Assembly (NCBI GenBank): GCA_003326205.1
Contig: LWTK01000094.1
Location: forward strand, 283,478-347,477
Direction: 5' to 3'
Length of the DNA: 64,000 nucleotides
From: Nostoc sp. ATCC 43529
GTDB lineage: Bacteria; Cyanobacteriota; Cyanobacteriia; Cyanobacteriales; Nostocaceae
Both the position numbers and the translations under genes were made by a program. This document shows positions 49,939 to 58,881 of the stretch, piece after piece. The notes under the pieces are model-generated. The model did no database searches. It was not told the DNA's origin and saw only the letters and a program-made list of their open reading frames with translations. Position 1 is the stretch's first letter; each line of letters starts with the position of its first letter.

Positions 49939-50421
49939 CTAACTTTTAGTTGATGATATTTGTTGTTCTGCTACCGTCACCGCTTTATTTTCCTGAAACT
50001 TAGGGAAAAATTTCTTAGATATCCACTCAGTACAGATGTGAGATAGTAATCCCATAGGGCCAGCAAACAAACACAAAGCTAAGGAATGAATTGTCCAAAC
50101 ACCTGTTTTTTGACCTTCCCAATATATCCAGCGACCAACAAATAAATCCATCACTAAATAATGAACCCAACCCGTTGCTGCAACTTTTTCATCTGCAAAA
50201 AGTCGGGCGATATTTGCTAATTCCAAATTCGAGAAATCTTGGGCGTTTTCTGGCGTAACACTGTTGATAAAAAAATACAAATAGACTCCAGCTAACACCA
50301 CAAAAGGCAGATATGATGCCATTATTCGCTGTGTCACTTTCCAATTCGGCAATAAAATCATTAAAGCCCAAAAAGGCAACACGAAAAGATTCGCAATGTT
50401 AAATATTTGAGAAATCGTCAT
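49939..50421 (-). CDS. ABA4-like (DUF4281) membrane protein
   Basis: 160 residues with four membrane helices. The opening FNIANLFVLPFWALMILLPNW and the central WVHYLVMDLFVGRWIYWEG are the typical ABA4/DUF4281 segments. Plant ABA4 is required for neoxanthin synthesis; cyanobacterial members are of unproven function, possibly in carotenoid metabolism. ATG at 50421. A GGGGAAT array lies directly upstream, and the CobW gene follows upstream in the same direction. Confidence 0.85.
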   Translation of the reverse strand: MTISQIFNIANLFVLPFWALMILLPNWKVTQRIMASYLPFVVLAGVYLYFFINSVTPENAQDFSNLELANIARLFADEKVAATGWVHYLVMDLFVGRWIYWEGQKTGVWTIHSLALCLFAGPMGLLSHICTEWISKKFFPKFQENKAVTVAEQQISSTKS

Positions 50422-50434
50422 ACTTTTCTAAAGT

Positions 50435-50603
50435 GGGGAATGGGGAATGGGGAATGGGGAATGGGGAATGGGGAATGGGGAATGGGGAATGGGGCATGGG
50501 GCATGGGGATGAGGGGGATGGGGAGACAAGGGGGACAAGGTAGCAATTTTTCTCCCTTGTCTCTCCCCTCTCCCAATGCCCAATGCCCAATGCCCAATGC
50601 CCA
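50435..50603. repeat. STRR array GGGGAAT with inverted partner, family H
   Basis: About nine GGGGAAT/GGGGCAT units (50435-50508), GGGACAAGG-type repeats in the middle, then inverted GCCCAAT units (50572-50603). The same layout recurs at 55364-55502. Confidence 0.85.
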
Positions 50604-50606
50604 AAT

Positions 50607-51647
50607 TTATAAAGCTACAAGTTGGGATTCGATTTCTGAGGATTTTAAATCACGACCGATGAAAACTAAGCGGGTTTGTCTGGGTTCTTCGGGTTGCCAG
50701 GGGCGATCGTAAAATTTATCAAATCTGGTTCCTACACCTTGCATTACTAGGCGCATGGGTTTGTTTGGTACTGCGACAAAGCCTTTGATTCGATAAATTT
50801 CTTGTTCTTGTGCCAATGTTTGCAATTGCTGTTGCAGCTTTTCTGGGTCAAAGGCACGATCTAAAATTAAATTGGCTGAGGTAATTTCTTCATCGTGGTC
50901 GTGGTCTTCTTCGGTGTCGTGATGACTGGGGCGAGAATCTAGGTTGTCTTCGACTGCGGCTTGGAATCCTAATAATATAGATGCATCGAGTTGAGAGCGA
51001 TTACTTTCCACAATCTTCACCACTCTGGGTAACTCTTGTTTAACCAATTCCTCGACTCTGGCTTTCGTCTCATCGTCTACCAGGTCAGTCTTATTCAACA
51101 CCACTAAGTCTGCACAAGCAAGTTGGTCTTCAAACAGTTCTTGCAAAGGCGTTTCGTGTTCTATACTATCATCAGCTTGTCTTTGGGCTGCGATCGCCTG
51201 GGGATCGCTGGCAAATGTCCCTGCTGCGACAGCCGCACAATCAACCACAGTAATCACAGCATCCACCGTGGCTGCATTGCGAATTTCCTGCCAGCGAAAA
51301 GCTTTCACCAGTGGTTTTGGTAACGCCAAACCAGAAGTTTCAATCAAAATACAATCAATACTATCTCGCCGCTTAATTAACTCTTGCATCGTCGGGTAAA
51401 ACTCTTCCTGGACGGTACAGCATAAGCAGCCGTTGGTTAATTCAAAAATATTGCTGTCACCTTCACCATCCTCAGGGCAAATTTGACAGGATTTCAACAA
51501 TTCGCCATCAATACCGAGTTCGCCAAATTCATTGACCAAAACCGCAATGCGGCGTCCTTGGTTGTTTTGTAGCAGGTGGCGAATTAGACTAGTTTTTCCA
51601 CTACCTAAAAAGCCTGTAATTACTGTAACCGGAATTTTTGCAGCCAT
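50607..51647 (-). CDS. CobW/COG0523-family metallochaperone GTPase
   Basis: 346 residues from ATG 51647. The frame is open further upstream, but that N-terminus is not like the family. P-loop GFLGSGKTS (12-20), metal-binding NGCLCC, GTP-recognition NKTDL, and a His/Asp-rich stretch (SHHDTEEDHDHDEE) before the CobW C-terminal domain. These GTPases deliver metals (cobalt, zinc or others) to target enzymes; in cyanobacteria the name CobW implies a cobalamin role, but a zinc role is possible. A short palindrome AGAATGATTCT at about 51807 could be a Fur/Zur-type site, weak by eye. Confidence 0.88.
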   Translation of the reverse strand: MAAKIPVTVITGFLGSGKTSLIRHLLQNNQGRRIAVLVNEFGELGIDGELLKSCQICPEDGEGDSNIFELTNGCLCCTVQEEFYPTMQELIKRRDSIDCILIETSGLALPKPLVKAFRWQEIRNAATVDAVITVVDCAAVAAGTFASDPQAIAAQRQADDSIEHETPLQELFEDQLACADLVVLNKTDLVDDETKARVEELVKQELPRVVKIVESNRSQLDASILLGFQAAVEDNLDSRPSHHDTEEDHDHDEEITSANLILDRAFDPEKLQQQLQTLAQEQEIYRIKGFVAVPNKPMRLVMQGVGTRFDKFYDRPWQPEEPRQTRLVFIGRDLKSSEIESQLVAL

Positions 51648-51890
51648 ATTTTGCTTGATGTCTTCAATATCACAAGTTTTACTGTTTATCAACTTAGATA
51701 CTGAAATTATCCTGAGTTTAAATATTGACTCAGTTATTTTAAACTGAAATTCTAGAGTAAGACGCTGTAAGTCAAAAATAGTCCCCAATCCCCAATTCTC
51801 TTTTTTAAGAATGATTCTCTATTTTGTGGCATAAATTTAGTGAATGCGGGCGATATGTACATAGCAGCGTTGATCACCACCAACTGACTT

Positions 51891-52859
51891 ATGAATAACT
51901 CCACCTATCTGCTAGACGATTTCACATTAACATTGCCAATTCCCCAAATAGCTCGCATAACTGCCCAGCAATTTGCTCATGAGCAGCCAAATTCTCAAAA
52001 AGCAGAGCAAGTCCGGCTGAATACTCTAGCTGTATGGGTGGTAAATGACTATTTGCAAATGATGGAAATTTCCACCAATCTCGAAGGTAGTGACAGTTGG
52101 AACCCCGTCATGCGGCTGTGCGGGAATGTAGCTGACTTAGAAGTGCCATCAGTCGGTCGTCTTGAGTGTCGTGCTGTTCATAAACACCAGCAGATATGTT
52201 CCATTCCTCCTGAAACCTGGGAAGAACGGGTAGGCTATTTAGTGGTTGAATTTGATGAATCGCTCCAAGAAGCCAAGCTACTGGGTTTTGTGCCTAGTGT
52301 GGCAACTGAAACACTACCTTTGAGACAACTGCAACCATTGGAAGCATTTATCGACCATATGGCGCAACTGCGGGAATCTCAATTTGCCCCACTAGTGAAT
52401 TTGAGTCAGTGGTTTGCTGGTATATTTGAGACGGGTTGGCAAACTGTTGAATCTTTGTGGAATCTGCCAGAACTTAGACCAGCTTATGCTTTTCGTAGTA
52501 CTGAGACTCTGGAACTAAATGCTACAAACCTACCAGAATCAATTACAAAACGTGCAAAACTGATTGATTTGGGTATCCAAATTCTCAATCACCCCGTGAT
52601 GTTGATTGTGGAAATCACCCCCCAAAACGATCGACAAACCAGTATACACCTTCAGTTGCACGCAACTGGTAGTCAAATTTACTTACCACCAGGAGTTCAT
52701 CTTACCGTTCTAGATAGTTCGGGAGCAGTCTTTTTAGATGCTCAATCCAGAAAATCAGATAATTACATTCAATTACAGTTTCGCGGGGAACCCGGAGAAG
52801 AATTTAGCGTTAGGGTAGCATTGAATGGTACTAGTATCACCGAACATTTCCGGATTTAA
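51891..52859 (+). CDS. DUF1822 family protein
   Basis: 322 residues, soluble, no signal peptide. It reads as DUF1822 throughout: FTLTLPIPQIARITAQQFAH at the start, RLNTLAVWVVNDYLQMM, then VGYLVVEFDESLQEAKLLGF and a beta-rich C-terminal third (VMLIVEITPQNDRQTSIHLQ, ...FSVRVALNG). No catalytic motif is recognised. It is first of the same-strand set DUF1822 - CHAT/CHASE2 - DUF928, with 173 bases to the next gene. From memory this trio recurs in filamentous cyanobacteria. Function unknown. Confidence 0.85.
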   Translation: MNNSTYLLDDFTLTLPIPQIARITAQQFAHEQPNSQKAEQVRLNTLAVWVVNDYLQMMEISTNLEGSDSWNPVMRLCGNVADLEVPSVGRLECRAVHKHQQICSIPPETWEERVGYLVVEFDESLQEAKLLGFVPSVATETLPLRQLQPLEAFIDHMAQLRESQFAPLVNLSQWFAGIFETGWQTVESLWNLPELRPAYAFRSTETLELNATNLPESITKRAKLIDLGIQILNHPVMLIVEITPQNDRQTSIHLQLHATGSQIYLPPGVHLTVLDSSGAVFLDAQSRKSDNYIQLQFRGEPGEEFSVRVALNGTSITEHFRI

Positions 52860-53032
52860 AGCATCTAGCTATCTTCCCTCTTTGTCGGTAATTTATGAAG
52901 TAGTCAATTGATTAATTAAAAATTGAAATCGGCTTTTGGGGATTTTAAAAAAAGTTCTGTACGCACTTCTGAAGGTTGTCACTAGACATCAGAGGTTTGT
53001 GAGTTTGCACAGAAAAAGGGATAGCGACAATC

Positions 53033-55363
53033 ATGGGTAAGTTAGTAGTTCTGAAGTTCGGAGAGGGTAGTTTTGAGCAGGGCTTTGCTGTTACCCTGCA
53101 AATTGGTGAAGAACACGAGCGTGCTACAACAGAAGTCACGGGAAAATTACCTCCATTTCCCGAAATGCCGCTCTACTATAGTCATTGGCAGTCTAGTTAT
53201 CGGCAGATAGGCAATCGTTATCGCCTCCATGCTGAGCAAGTGCAGGTGACGAATGTATCGATGATCCAAGACTGCGAAAACACTTCTCATATTTTGCGGG
53301 CACGTTTTAATACTTGGCTCAAAGCAGAGGAGTTTCGCTCTGTAAGAGAAAAATGGTTAGAAAGATTGTCCTCTACAGAAGAAGTGCGGGTAATTTTACA
53401 AACAGAAAATAGTCAATTACAGCTATTACCTTGGCATTTGTGGGACTTATTAGAACGCTATCCCAAGGCTGAAATCGCCCTTTCTTCACCAACTTACGAT
53501 CGCGTTCACAAGTCACGCACTCCCAATCCTCTAGTTAACATTTTGGCAATTGTTGGTAATAGTAAAGGAATTGACACCCAGGCAGATCAAGCCTTATTGC
53601 AACAGTGCAACAACGCCGAAGTTAGTTTTATCGTCGAACCACAGCGCCAAGACTTAACTGAGCATCTGTGGGGAAAAAACTGGGATATTCTCTTCTTTGC
53701 TGGACATAGTTCTAGTCAGGGAAATGGAGAAAGCGGACGAATTTACCTCAATAAAACTGATAGTCTCACCATTGGCGAGCTAAAGTATGCTTTGAGGAAA
53801 GCCATTGAAAATGGTTTACAACTAGCTATATTCAATTCCTGCGATGGTTTGGGATTGGCGCGAGAATTAGCTGATTTGCAAATTCCTCAAATAATTGTCA
53901 TGCGCGAACCGGTTCCAGACCAGGTTGCTCAAGAGTTTTTAAAGTATTTTCTCCAAGGCTTTGCTAGTGGAGAGTCTTTATATCAATCAGTGCGCCAAGC
54001 GCGGGAACGCTTGCAAGGACTTGAAGATCGATTTCCCTGTGCGACTTGGCTACCGGTAATTTGCCAAAATCCAGCCCAAACACCCCCTACTTGGGATGAA
54101 TTAAGGTCTAGAGAAATTGAAGAGATGCCGAATTTATCTGGGTCCATTAAACGCAGATTTAGCATCACTTTGTTATCCAGTTTGGCAGTTACAGCCTTCG
54201 TAGTTGTGGTGAGGTTGGTGGGAATCCTAGAAGCTACAGAGATTCAAGCCTTCGATGGGATGATGCGATCGCGTCCATCAGAAGGAATTGATTCCCGACT
54301 GCTGGTAATCACCATTGATGATGATGATTTGGCAACTCAAAGAAAAAATGGTGAGTCTTTAATTGGAGCTTCGATTTCGGAGAAATCTCTCAACAAACTT
54401 TTAGAAAAACTGAATAAGTATCAACCTAGAGCGATCGGCTTAGATATCTACCGTGATTTTAATGCCAAACAGCCAGATTTAATTACTCGTTTGCAAAAAA
54501 CTCCAAACTTAATTGGCGTATGTAAAGGAAGCGATGGCACAACCAAGATCAGAGGTATTCAACCGCCACCAGAAATCCCCAAAACAAATATCGGGTTTAG
54601 TGACTTTATTCATGACCGTGATGGAGTTATCCGTCGCCATCTTCTATTCATGAACCAAGAGCCAACCTCATTGTGTTCTACCTCATACTCCTTCAGTTTA
54701 CAACTGGCTTCCCTCTATTTGCGATCTTCAGGAATTCGAGTCAAATTCACCCCCGAAGGAAATTTGCAGTTGGGTAAGACTGTTTTTCCAAATCTCAAGT
54801 CTCGTAGTGGTGGATATCAAAATATTAATGCCGATGGCGGTCAAATCTTACTTAACTACCGTTCTCCCAAAGAAGTTGCCGAACAGGTGAGACTAACAGA
54901 ATTTTTATCTAGTCCAGTTAATCCCAATGCTATCAAAGACCGGATTGTTTTAATTGGTGTCATATCAAGAGGAGATTCTCCAGATACTTGGCCAACACCC
55001 TACGGAGTTCCTCTCGACGAACAAATGCCAGGAGTTTTGCTACAAGCACACATGGTCAGTCAAATTCTCAGTGCTGTCGAAAAAGGGCGTCCATTGCTGC
55101 GGGTTTGGTCTTTGTGGCTGGAAGTGGCTTGGATTTGGGGCTGGTCTGTGGTGGGAGGAGTCCTAGCTTGGCGAAACCTTTCACTTCCCTGGTTGGCGTT
55201 AGCAGTGGGTGTTACCTCTAGTGTTTTGTATGTAGCTTGCTTTGGTCTGTTAATTTCGGGTGCTTGGGTACCTTTTGTACCCTCAGCTTTGTCCTTACTA
55301 GCCACCGTTGGCTTGATGTCAATTTATAATTTCAAAACAATAATTCCTAGTGCAAATACTTAG
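53033..55363 (+). CDS. CHAT protease fused to CHASE2 membrane sensor
   Basis: 776 residues. A CHAT (caspase-like) domain (about 110-350) has the catalytic pair intact: His225 in LFFAGHSSSQ and Cys270 in AIFNSCDG. A membrane helix follows (ITLLSSLAVTAFVVVVRLVG, about 377-396), then an extracytoplasmic CHASE2 domain (about 400-690; LLVITIDDDDLATQRKNG, RDGVIRRHLLF, IVLIGVISRGDSPDTWPTPYG). Three closing membrane helices lead to a short tail. CHASE2 domains sense signals outside the membrane. The layout suggests that an external signal activates a cytoplasmic protease. The target protein is unknown. ATG 53033. Confidence 0.9.
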   Translation: MGKLVVLKFGEGSFEQGFAVTLQIGEEHERATTEVTGKLPPFPEMPLYYSHWQSSYRQIGNRYRLHAEQVQVTNVSMIQDCENTSHILRARFNTWLKAEEFRSVREKWLERLSSTEEVRVILQTENSQLQLLPWHLWDLLERYPKAEIALSSPTYDRVHKSRTPNPLVNILAIVGNSKGIDTQADQALLQQCNNAEVSFIVEPQRQDLTEHLWGKNWDILFFAGHSSSQGNGESGRIYLNKTDSLTIGELKYALRKAIENGLQLAIFNSCDGLGLARELADLQIPQIIVMREPVPDQVAQEFLKYFLQGFASGESLYQSVRQARERLQGLEDRFPCATWLPVICQNPAQTPPTWDELRSREIEEMPNLSGSIKRRFSITLLSSLAVTAFVVVVRLVGILEATEIQAFDGMMRSRPSEGIDSRLLVITIDDDDLATQRKNGESLIGASISEKSLNKLLEKLNKYQPRAIGLDIYRDFNAKQPDLITRLQKTPNLIGVCKGSDGTTKIRGIQPPPEIPKTNIGFSDFIHDRDGVIRRHLLFMNQEPTSLCSTSYSFSLQLASLYLRSSGIRVKFTPEGNLQLGKTVFPNLKSRSGGYQNINADGGQILLNYRSPKEVAEQVRLTEFLSSPVNPNAIKDRIVLIGVISRGDSPDTWPTPYGVPLDEQMPGVLLQAHMVSQILSAVEKGRPLLRVWSLWLEVAWIWGWSVVGGVLAWRNLSLPWLALAVGVTSSVLYVACFGLLISGAWVPFVPSALSLLATVGLMSIYNFKTIIPSANT

Positions 55364-55502
55364 GAATGGGGAATGGGGCATGGGGCATTGGGCATGGGGA
55401 GATGGCTTCGCTAAGGGAAAAGGGTAAAGGTTAAAGGGAAAATAGAGATCTTTACTTTCCCCCTTCCCCAATGCCCAATGCCCAATGCCCAATGCCCAAT
55501 TC
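55364..55502. repeat. STRR arrays and family H repeat (plus orientation)
   Basis: GGGGAATGGGGCATGGGGCA units, then GGCTTCGCTAAGGGAAAAGG with GTAAAGGTTAAAGGGAAAA, then inverted GCCCAAT units. The middle part returns in inverse orientation at 58743-58842. Confidence 0.8.
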
Positions 55503-55539
55503 CAAATCTAAATCTAAAATTCTATGAGGTGATGTTTTT

Positions 55540-56343
55540 ATGAAGTGTAATTTACAACCAATAAAACTATTTTTAGTATTAGCTTTGAGCTGTACCAGTT
55601 TACTAGCTAGTGAGACTTCGAGTCTTGGTCGTGGACTTGGCGATCGCTCTAATTCTAAAACGATCGTTGCTCAAACTCCACCCTTTGAACAGCCTCCAGT
55701 TCCACCCGGCCCCCCTCCTGGAGGACGCGTCCGGGGCGGGGCTACGCGGGGAAATGGAGCAGCATGTCCAGCTGCTAAACCTGACCTCACGGCTTTAGTG
55801 CCATTTACTGAGGAAGCTGATGATGTAGTTAATGTCTGGTCACAAACGACGTTAGAACGTCCAAGTTGGTTTTTCTATATGCCATATACCAAAGATGTGG
55901 CTTATGCAGTGGAATTTGTGCTGCAAGATGGGGATTCTAACCCAGTGTACAAAAAAGCGATCGCTCTCAAAGATAAGCCAGGAGTTATAAGCGTTTCTCT
56001 ACCTAGCACTGCTCCCGCTTTAGCATTAAACAAAGAATATCGTTGGTTTTTTAGCGTTAACTGCGATAAACAAAAAAATGCCCCCTGGACTTACGTTGAA
56101 GGGGTAATAAAACGAGTTGACCTCGGTGAATCAACACTTAAAGAACTAGAAAACGCAGATCCTCTAAAGCGCTATACAATCTATGCCCAAAAAGGGATAT
56201 GGCACGAAGCACTAGCGATAATAGCTCAACTGCATCACAAAAACTTACAAGATGCGGCACTTCAGGCGCAGTGGCAAAATTTACTAGCCAGTATCCGCTT
56301 AGATGATGTTGCCAAAGAACCGCTTTTGTTAGATAAACCTTAG
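55540..56343 (+). CDS. DUF928 exported protein
   Basis: 267 residues. A signal peptide (LFLVLALSCTSLLASE) is followed by a Pro/Gly-rich linker (PPVPPGPPPGGRVRGGATRG, about 50-70) and the DUF928 domain (about 75-240): ALVPFTEEADDVVNVWSQTT, RPSWFFYMPY, LALNKEYRWFFSVNCD. The domain has the look of a beta-sandwich that binds extracellular partners. The linker segment is encoded by GC-rich repeat-like DNA (CCTCCTGGAGGACGCGTCC). GAGGTGAT 11 bases before the ATG is a fair ribosome-binding site. Third of the DUF1822 - CHAT/CHASE2 - DUF928 set. No function established. Confidence 0.87.
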   Translation: MKCNLQPIKLFLVLALSCTSLLASETSSLGRGLGDRSNSKTIVAQTPPFEQPPVPPGPPPGGRVRGGATRGNGAACPAAKPDLTALVPFTEEADDVVNVWSQTTLERPSWFFYMPYTKDVAYAVEFVLQDGDSNPVYKKAIALKDKPGVISVSLPSTAPALALNKEYRWFFSVNCDKQKNAPWTYVEGVIKRVDLGESTLKELENADPLKRYTIYAQKGIWHEALAIIAQLHHKNLQDAALQAQWQNLLASIRLDDVAKEPLLLDKP

Positions 56344-56364
56344 ATTTTGGGGCATGGGAAAAGA

Positions 56365-56488
56365 GGAGGCAGGAGGCAAAAGGCAGAAGGCAGAAGTTCT
56401 TTAATGCGTGAATTTTGCGGAAAGTCTGAGCGCCTGCTTCCGGCGAACAGAACTTTCCAAGAGGGAATTTTGAATTGATTTGTCTCCC
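56365..56488. repeat. Family G repeat (copy 3)
   Basis: GGCAGGAGGC units, TTCTTTAATGCGTGAATTTTG, the inverted pair GGAAAGTCTG / CAGAACTTTCC, then GAATTGATTTGTCTCC. Orientation as at 36437, opposite to 18204. Confidence 0.75.
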
Positions 56489-56511
56489 CATCTCCCCATT
56501 TCCCCATCTCC

Positions 56512-58614
56512 CTACTTAGCGCTAACTAAACCATTGTGCCTGAGCAGGGCGATCGTACTTGGTTCGCGACCGCGGAAAGTTTTAAACACCTGCATTGGAT
56601 GTTTTCCACCACCAAGCGCTAGTACGGTATCTCGATAACGCATTCCTGTAGCTTTTATCGCTTCTTCATTTTCTAGCCCAGCTTCTTCAAAAGCGGCAAA
56701 AGCATCAGCACTTAGTACTTCAGCCCACTTGTAACTGTAATAGCCTGCCGCATAACCGCCCTCGAATATGTGTCCGAAAGCACATAACATCGAATCTTCT
56801 GGAAGTGGTGGTAAAACCGTAGTAGTCTTAGCTATGCGATGGCGCACATCTGCAGGGGTTTCATCACCATCAGAACGATAGCGGTAGTGTAGTTCTAAAT
56901 CAACGGTGCTAAAGTGAAGCTGCCGTAACATGGCGGTACCGCTCATATAATTACGCGCTGCTAGCAGTTTTTGATAATAATGTTCTGGTAGAGCTTCTCC
57001 GGTTTTGTAATGCTTCGCCATACCGAATAAAGTCAGTCGCTCATAGCACCAGTTTTCCATAAACTGACTAGGTAGTTCCACTGCATCCCATTCTACATTG
57101 TTGATGCCTGCGGCTCCCGCATAATCAATCTTGGTGAGCATGTGGTGTAATCCATGACCAAACTCGTGAAACAAAGTCTCGACTTCATAGAAAGTCATCA
57201 AACTAGGTTTGCCATCTACTGGCGGAGTTTGGTTACATATCAAGTAACTCACGGGTAAGCGGATGCTGGTTACACCATTTTCTGTGATTTTGGCACGATT
57301 GATGCACACATCCATCCAAGCACCACCGCGTTTTTCTGCGGGACGGCTATAGGGATCTAAGTAGAAGTAAGCTATGGGAGAACCAGTTTCATCAGCAATT
57401 TGAAAATAACGGACATCCTCATGCCATACTGGGGCTTGACCATCGGCAGGGGTAACGGTGACGCCAAATAATCGCTTCACAAGTCCAAATAAGCCATCCA
57501 GCACCTGGGGAAGGGGAAAGTAAGGACGTAATTCTTCGGCTGTAAAGGCAAATTTTGCTTCTCGTTGGCGTTCTGCCCAAAAGCTAATATCCCAGTGTTG
57601 TAAATCTTGATATTCTTTTCCATGTGATGCAGCAAAAGCTTGGAGTTCTTCTAAGTCTTTGACAGCAGCATCATAACTGGCTTGACGTAGTTCTTCTAAT
57701 AATGCTTCCACTGCTTGAACATTAGGAGCCATTTTACTTGCAAGACTCAACTCGGCATAACTACCAAAACCTAGTAAATCTGCGAGTTCTTGACGTAATT
57801 CCAAAATTCGCTCAATTAAAGGGTTGTTATCTAAATCGCCACTAGAAGCACGGGTGATATAAGCTTTGTAAAGCTTTTCGCGTAAATCTCGGCGGGTGCT
57901 GTGCTGCATGAAAGGGCTGTAACTGGGGAAGTCCAAAGTAATACGCCAAGGGCCATTTTCTGGTGTGGCGTTGATTTCGCCAGCTTCACGAGCAGCTTGG
58001 GCTGCTAAACTCACTAAGCTTGGCGGTAAACCGTCAATTTCGGCTTTTGTTGTCAGGGTTAAGCTAAAACTTTTAGTAGCATCCAGTACATGGTTAGAGA
58101 ACTTCGTAGAAAGTTCTGCTAATTCCATCTGAATAACATTGAAACGCTCTCTCGCCTTTCCTTCTAAGCCAACACCAGAAAGTTCTGCATCTCGAATGGC
58201 GGCTTCTACAATGCGCTGTTGGGCTGGTTCTAAAGTTTCCCAACCATTGCTAGCGCGGAGTACTTTAAAAGCATTGTAGATGGGTTGGCTTTGACCGAGC
58301 TTGTTGATAAATTGTATTACCTGTGGCTGTATGGTTTCATGAGCTTCCCGCAGTTCAGGGCTATTTTTAACACCCATTAAATGATTTACTGCTCCCCAAC
58401 TCCAGGTAAGCCGTTCAGTCAGCTTTTCTAAAGGTTTCACTAAACCTTCCCAAGTAGGCTCTACATTAGCCTCTAAAGCCGCAAGCTGCTGGTCAAGTTC
58501 TGCCAACAATTGGTTAAAGGCTGGTACTACTCGTTCTGGTTTAATCTCTGCAAATGGAGGTAAGCCAGTGCCTTGGAGTAAAGGGTTGTCAAAAAGAATG
58601 GTACTTGCACTCAT
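56512..58614 (-). CDS. M3 family oligopeptidase (oligopeptidase A type)
   Basis: 700 residues. The zinc site FHEFGHGLHHML (HExxH) is present, with the third ligand Glu in the NVEWDAVELPSQFMENW segment. The substrate-cap motif YRSDGDETPADV and FGHIFEGGYAAGYYSYKW near the C-terminus are typical of PrlC/OpdA. The length matches OpdA (about 680). A cytoplasmic enzyme that degrades short peptides, including cleaved signal peptides and lipoprotein fragments. ATG 58614. Its gene and the DUF928 gene are bracketed by inverted family H repeats. Confidence 0.94.
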   Translation of the reverse strand: MSASTILFDNPLLQGTGLPPFAEIKPERVVPAFNQLLAELDQQLAALEANVEPTWEGLVKPLEKLTERLTWSWGAVNHLMGVKNSPELREAHETIQPQVIQFINKLGQSQPIYNAFKVLRASNGWETLEPAQQRIVEAAIRDAELSGVGLEGKARERFNVIQMELAELSTKFSNHVLDATKSFSLTLTTKAEIDGLPPSLVSLAAQAAREAGEINATPENGPWRITLDFPSYSPFMQHSTRRDLREKLYKAYITRASSGDLDNNPLIERILELRQELADLLGFGSYAELSLASKMAPNVQAVEALLEELRQASYDAAVKDLEELQAFAASHGKEYQDLQHWDISFWAERQREAKFAFTAEELRPYFPLPQVLDGLFGLVKRLFGVTVTPADGQAPVWHEDVRYFQIADETGSPIAYFYLDPYSRPAEKRGGAWMDVCINRAKITENGVTSIRLPVSYLICNQTPPVDGKPSLMTFYEVETLFHEFGHGLHHMLTKIDYAGAAGINNVEWDAVELPSQFMENWCYERLTLFGMAKHYKTGEALPEHYYQKLLAARNYMSGTAMLRQLHFSTVDLELHYRYRSDGDETPADVRHRIAKTTTVLPPLPEDSMLCAFGHIFEGGYAAGYYSYKWAEVLSADAFAAFEEAGLENEEAIKATGMRYRDTVLALGGGKHPMQVFKTFRGREPSTIALLRHNGLVSAK

Positions 58615-58742
58615 GTTTTTCGTTGAACTGCGGATTAATAAAAATCAACAATGATTTCTATTTATATATTTATTTATATATCTTCTAATGTAGCGATCGC
58701 TGTGCTAATTAGTCTCGCCAGTTTGGCAAAATCAAAAGAACT

Positions 58743-58842
58743 GGGGCATTGGGCATTGGGCATTGGGCATCGGGCAAGGGGCAAAAGAAAGATCTCTGTT
58801 TTCTCTTTAACCTTTACCCTTTTCCCTTAGCGAAGCCATGTC
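58743..58842. repeat. Family H repeat (inverse orientation)
   Basis: GGGCATT units, then TTTAACCTTTACCCTTTTCC and CTTAGCGAAGCC, the inverse of the copy at about 55402-55450. Confidence 0.8.
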
Positions 58843-58881
58843 CTCATCTCGCTACTTTCCATTCTCTAAGTATTTGCACTA

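Noticed and set aside
36437..50603. Short regularly repeated arrays as possible CRISPR
   Set aside because: Units are 7-8 bp without spacers; typical STRR arrays, no cas genes in the window.
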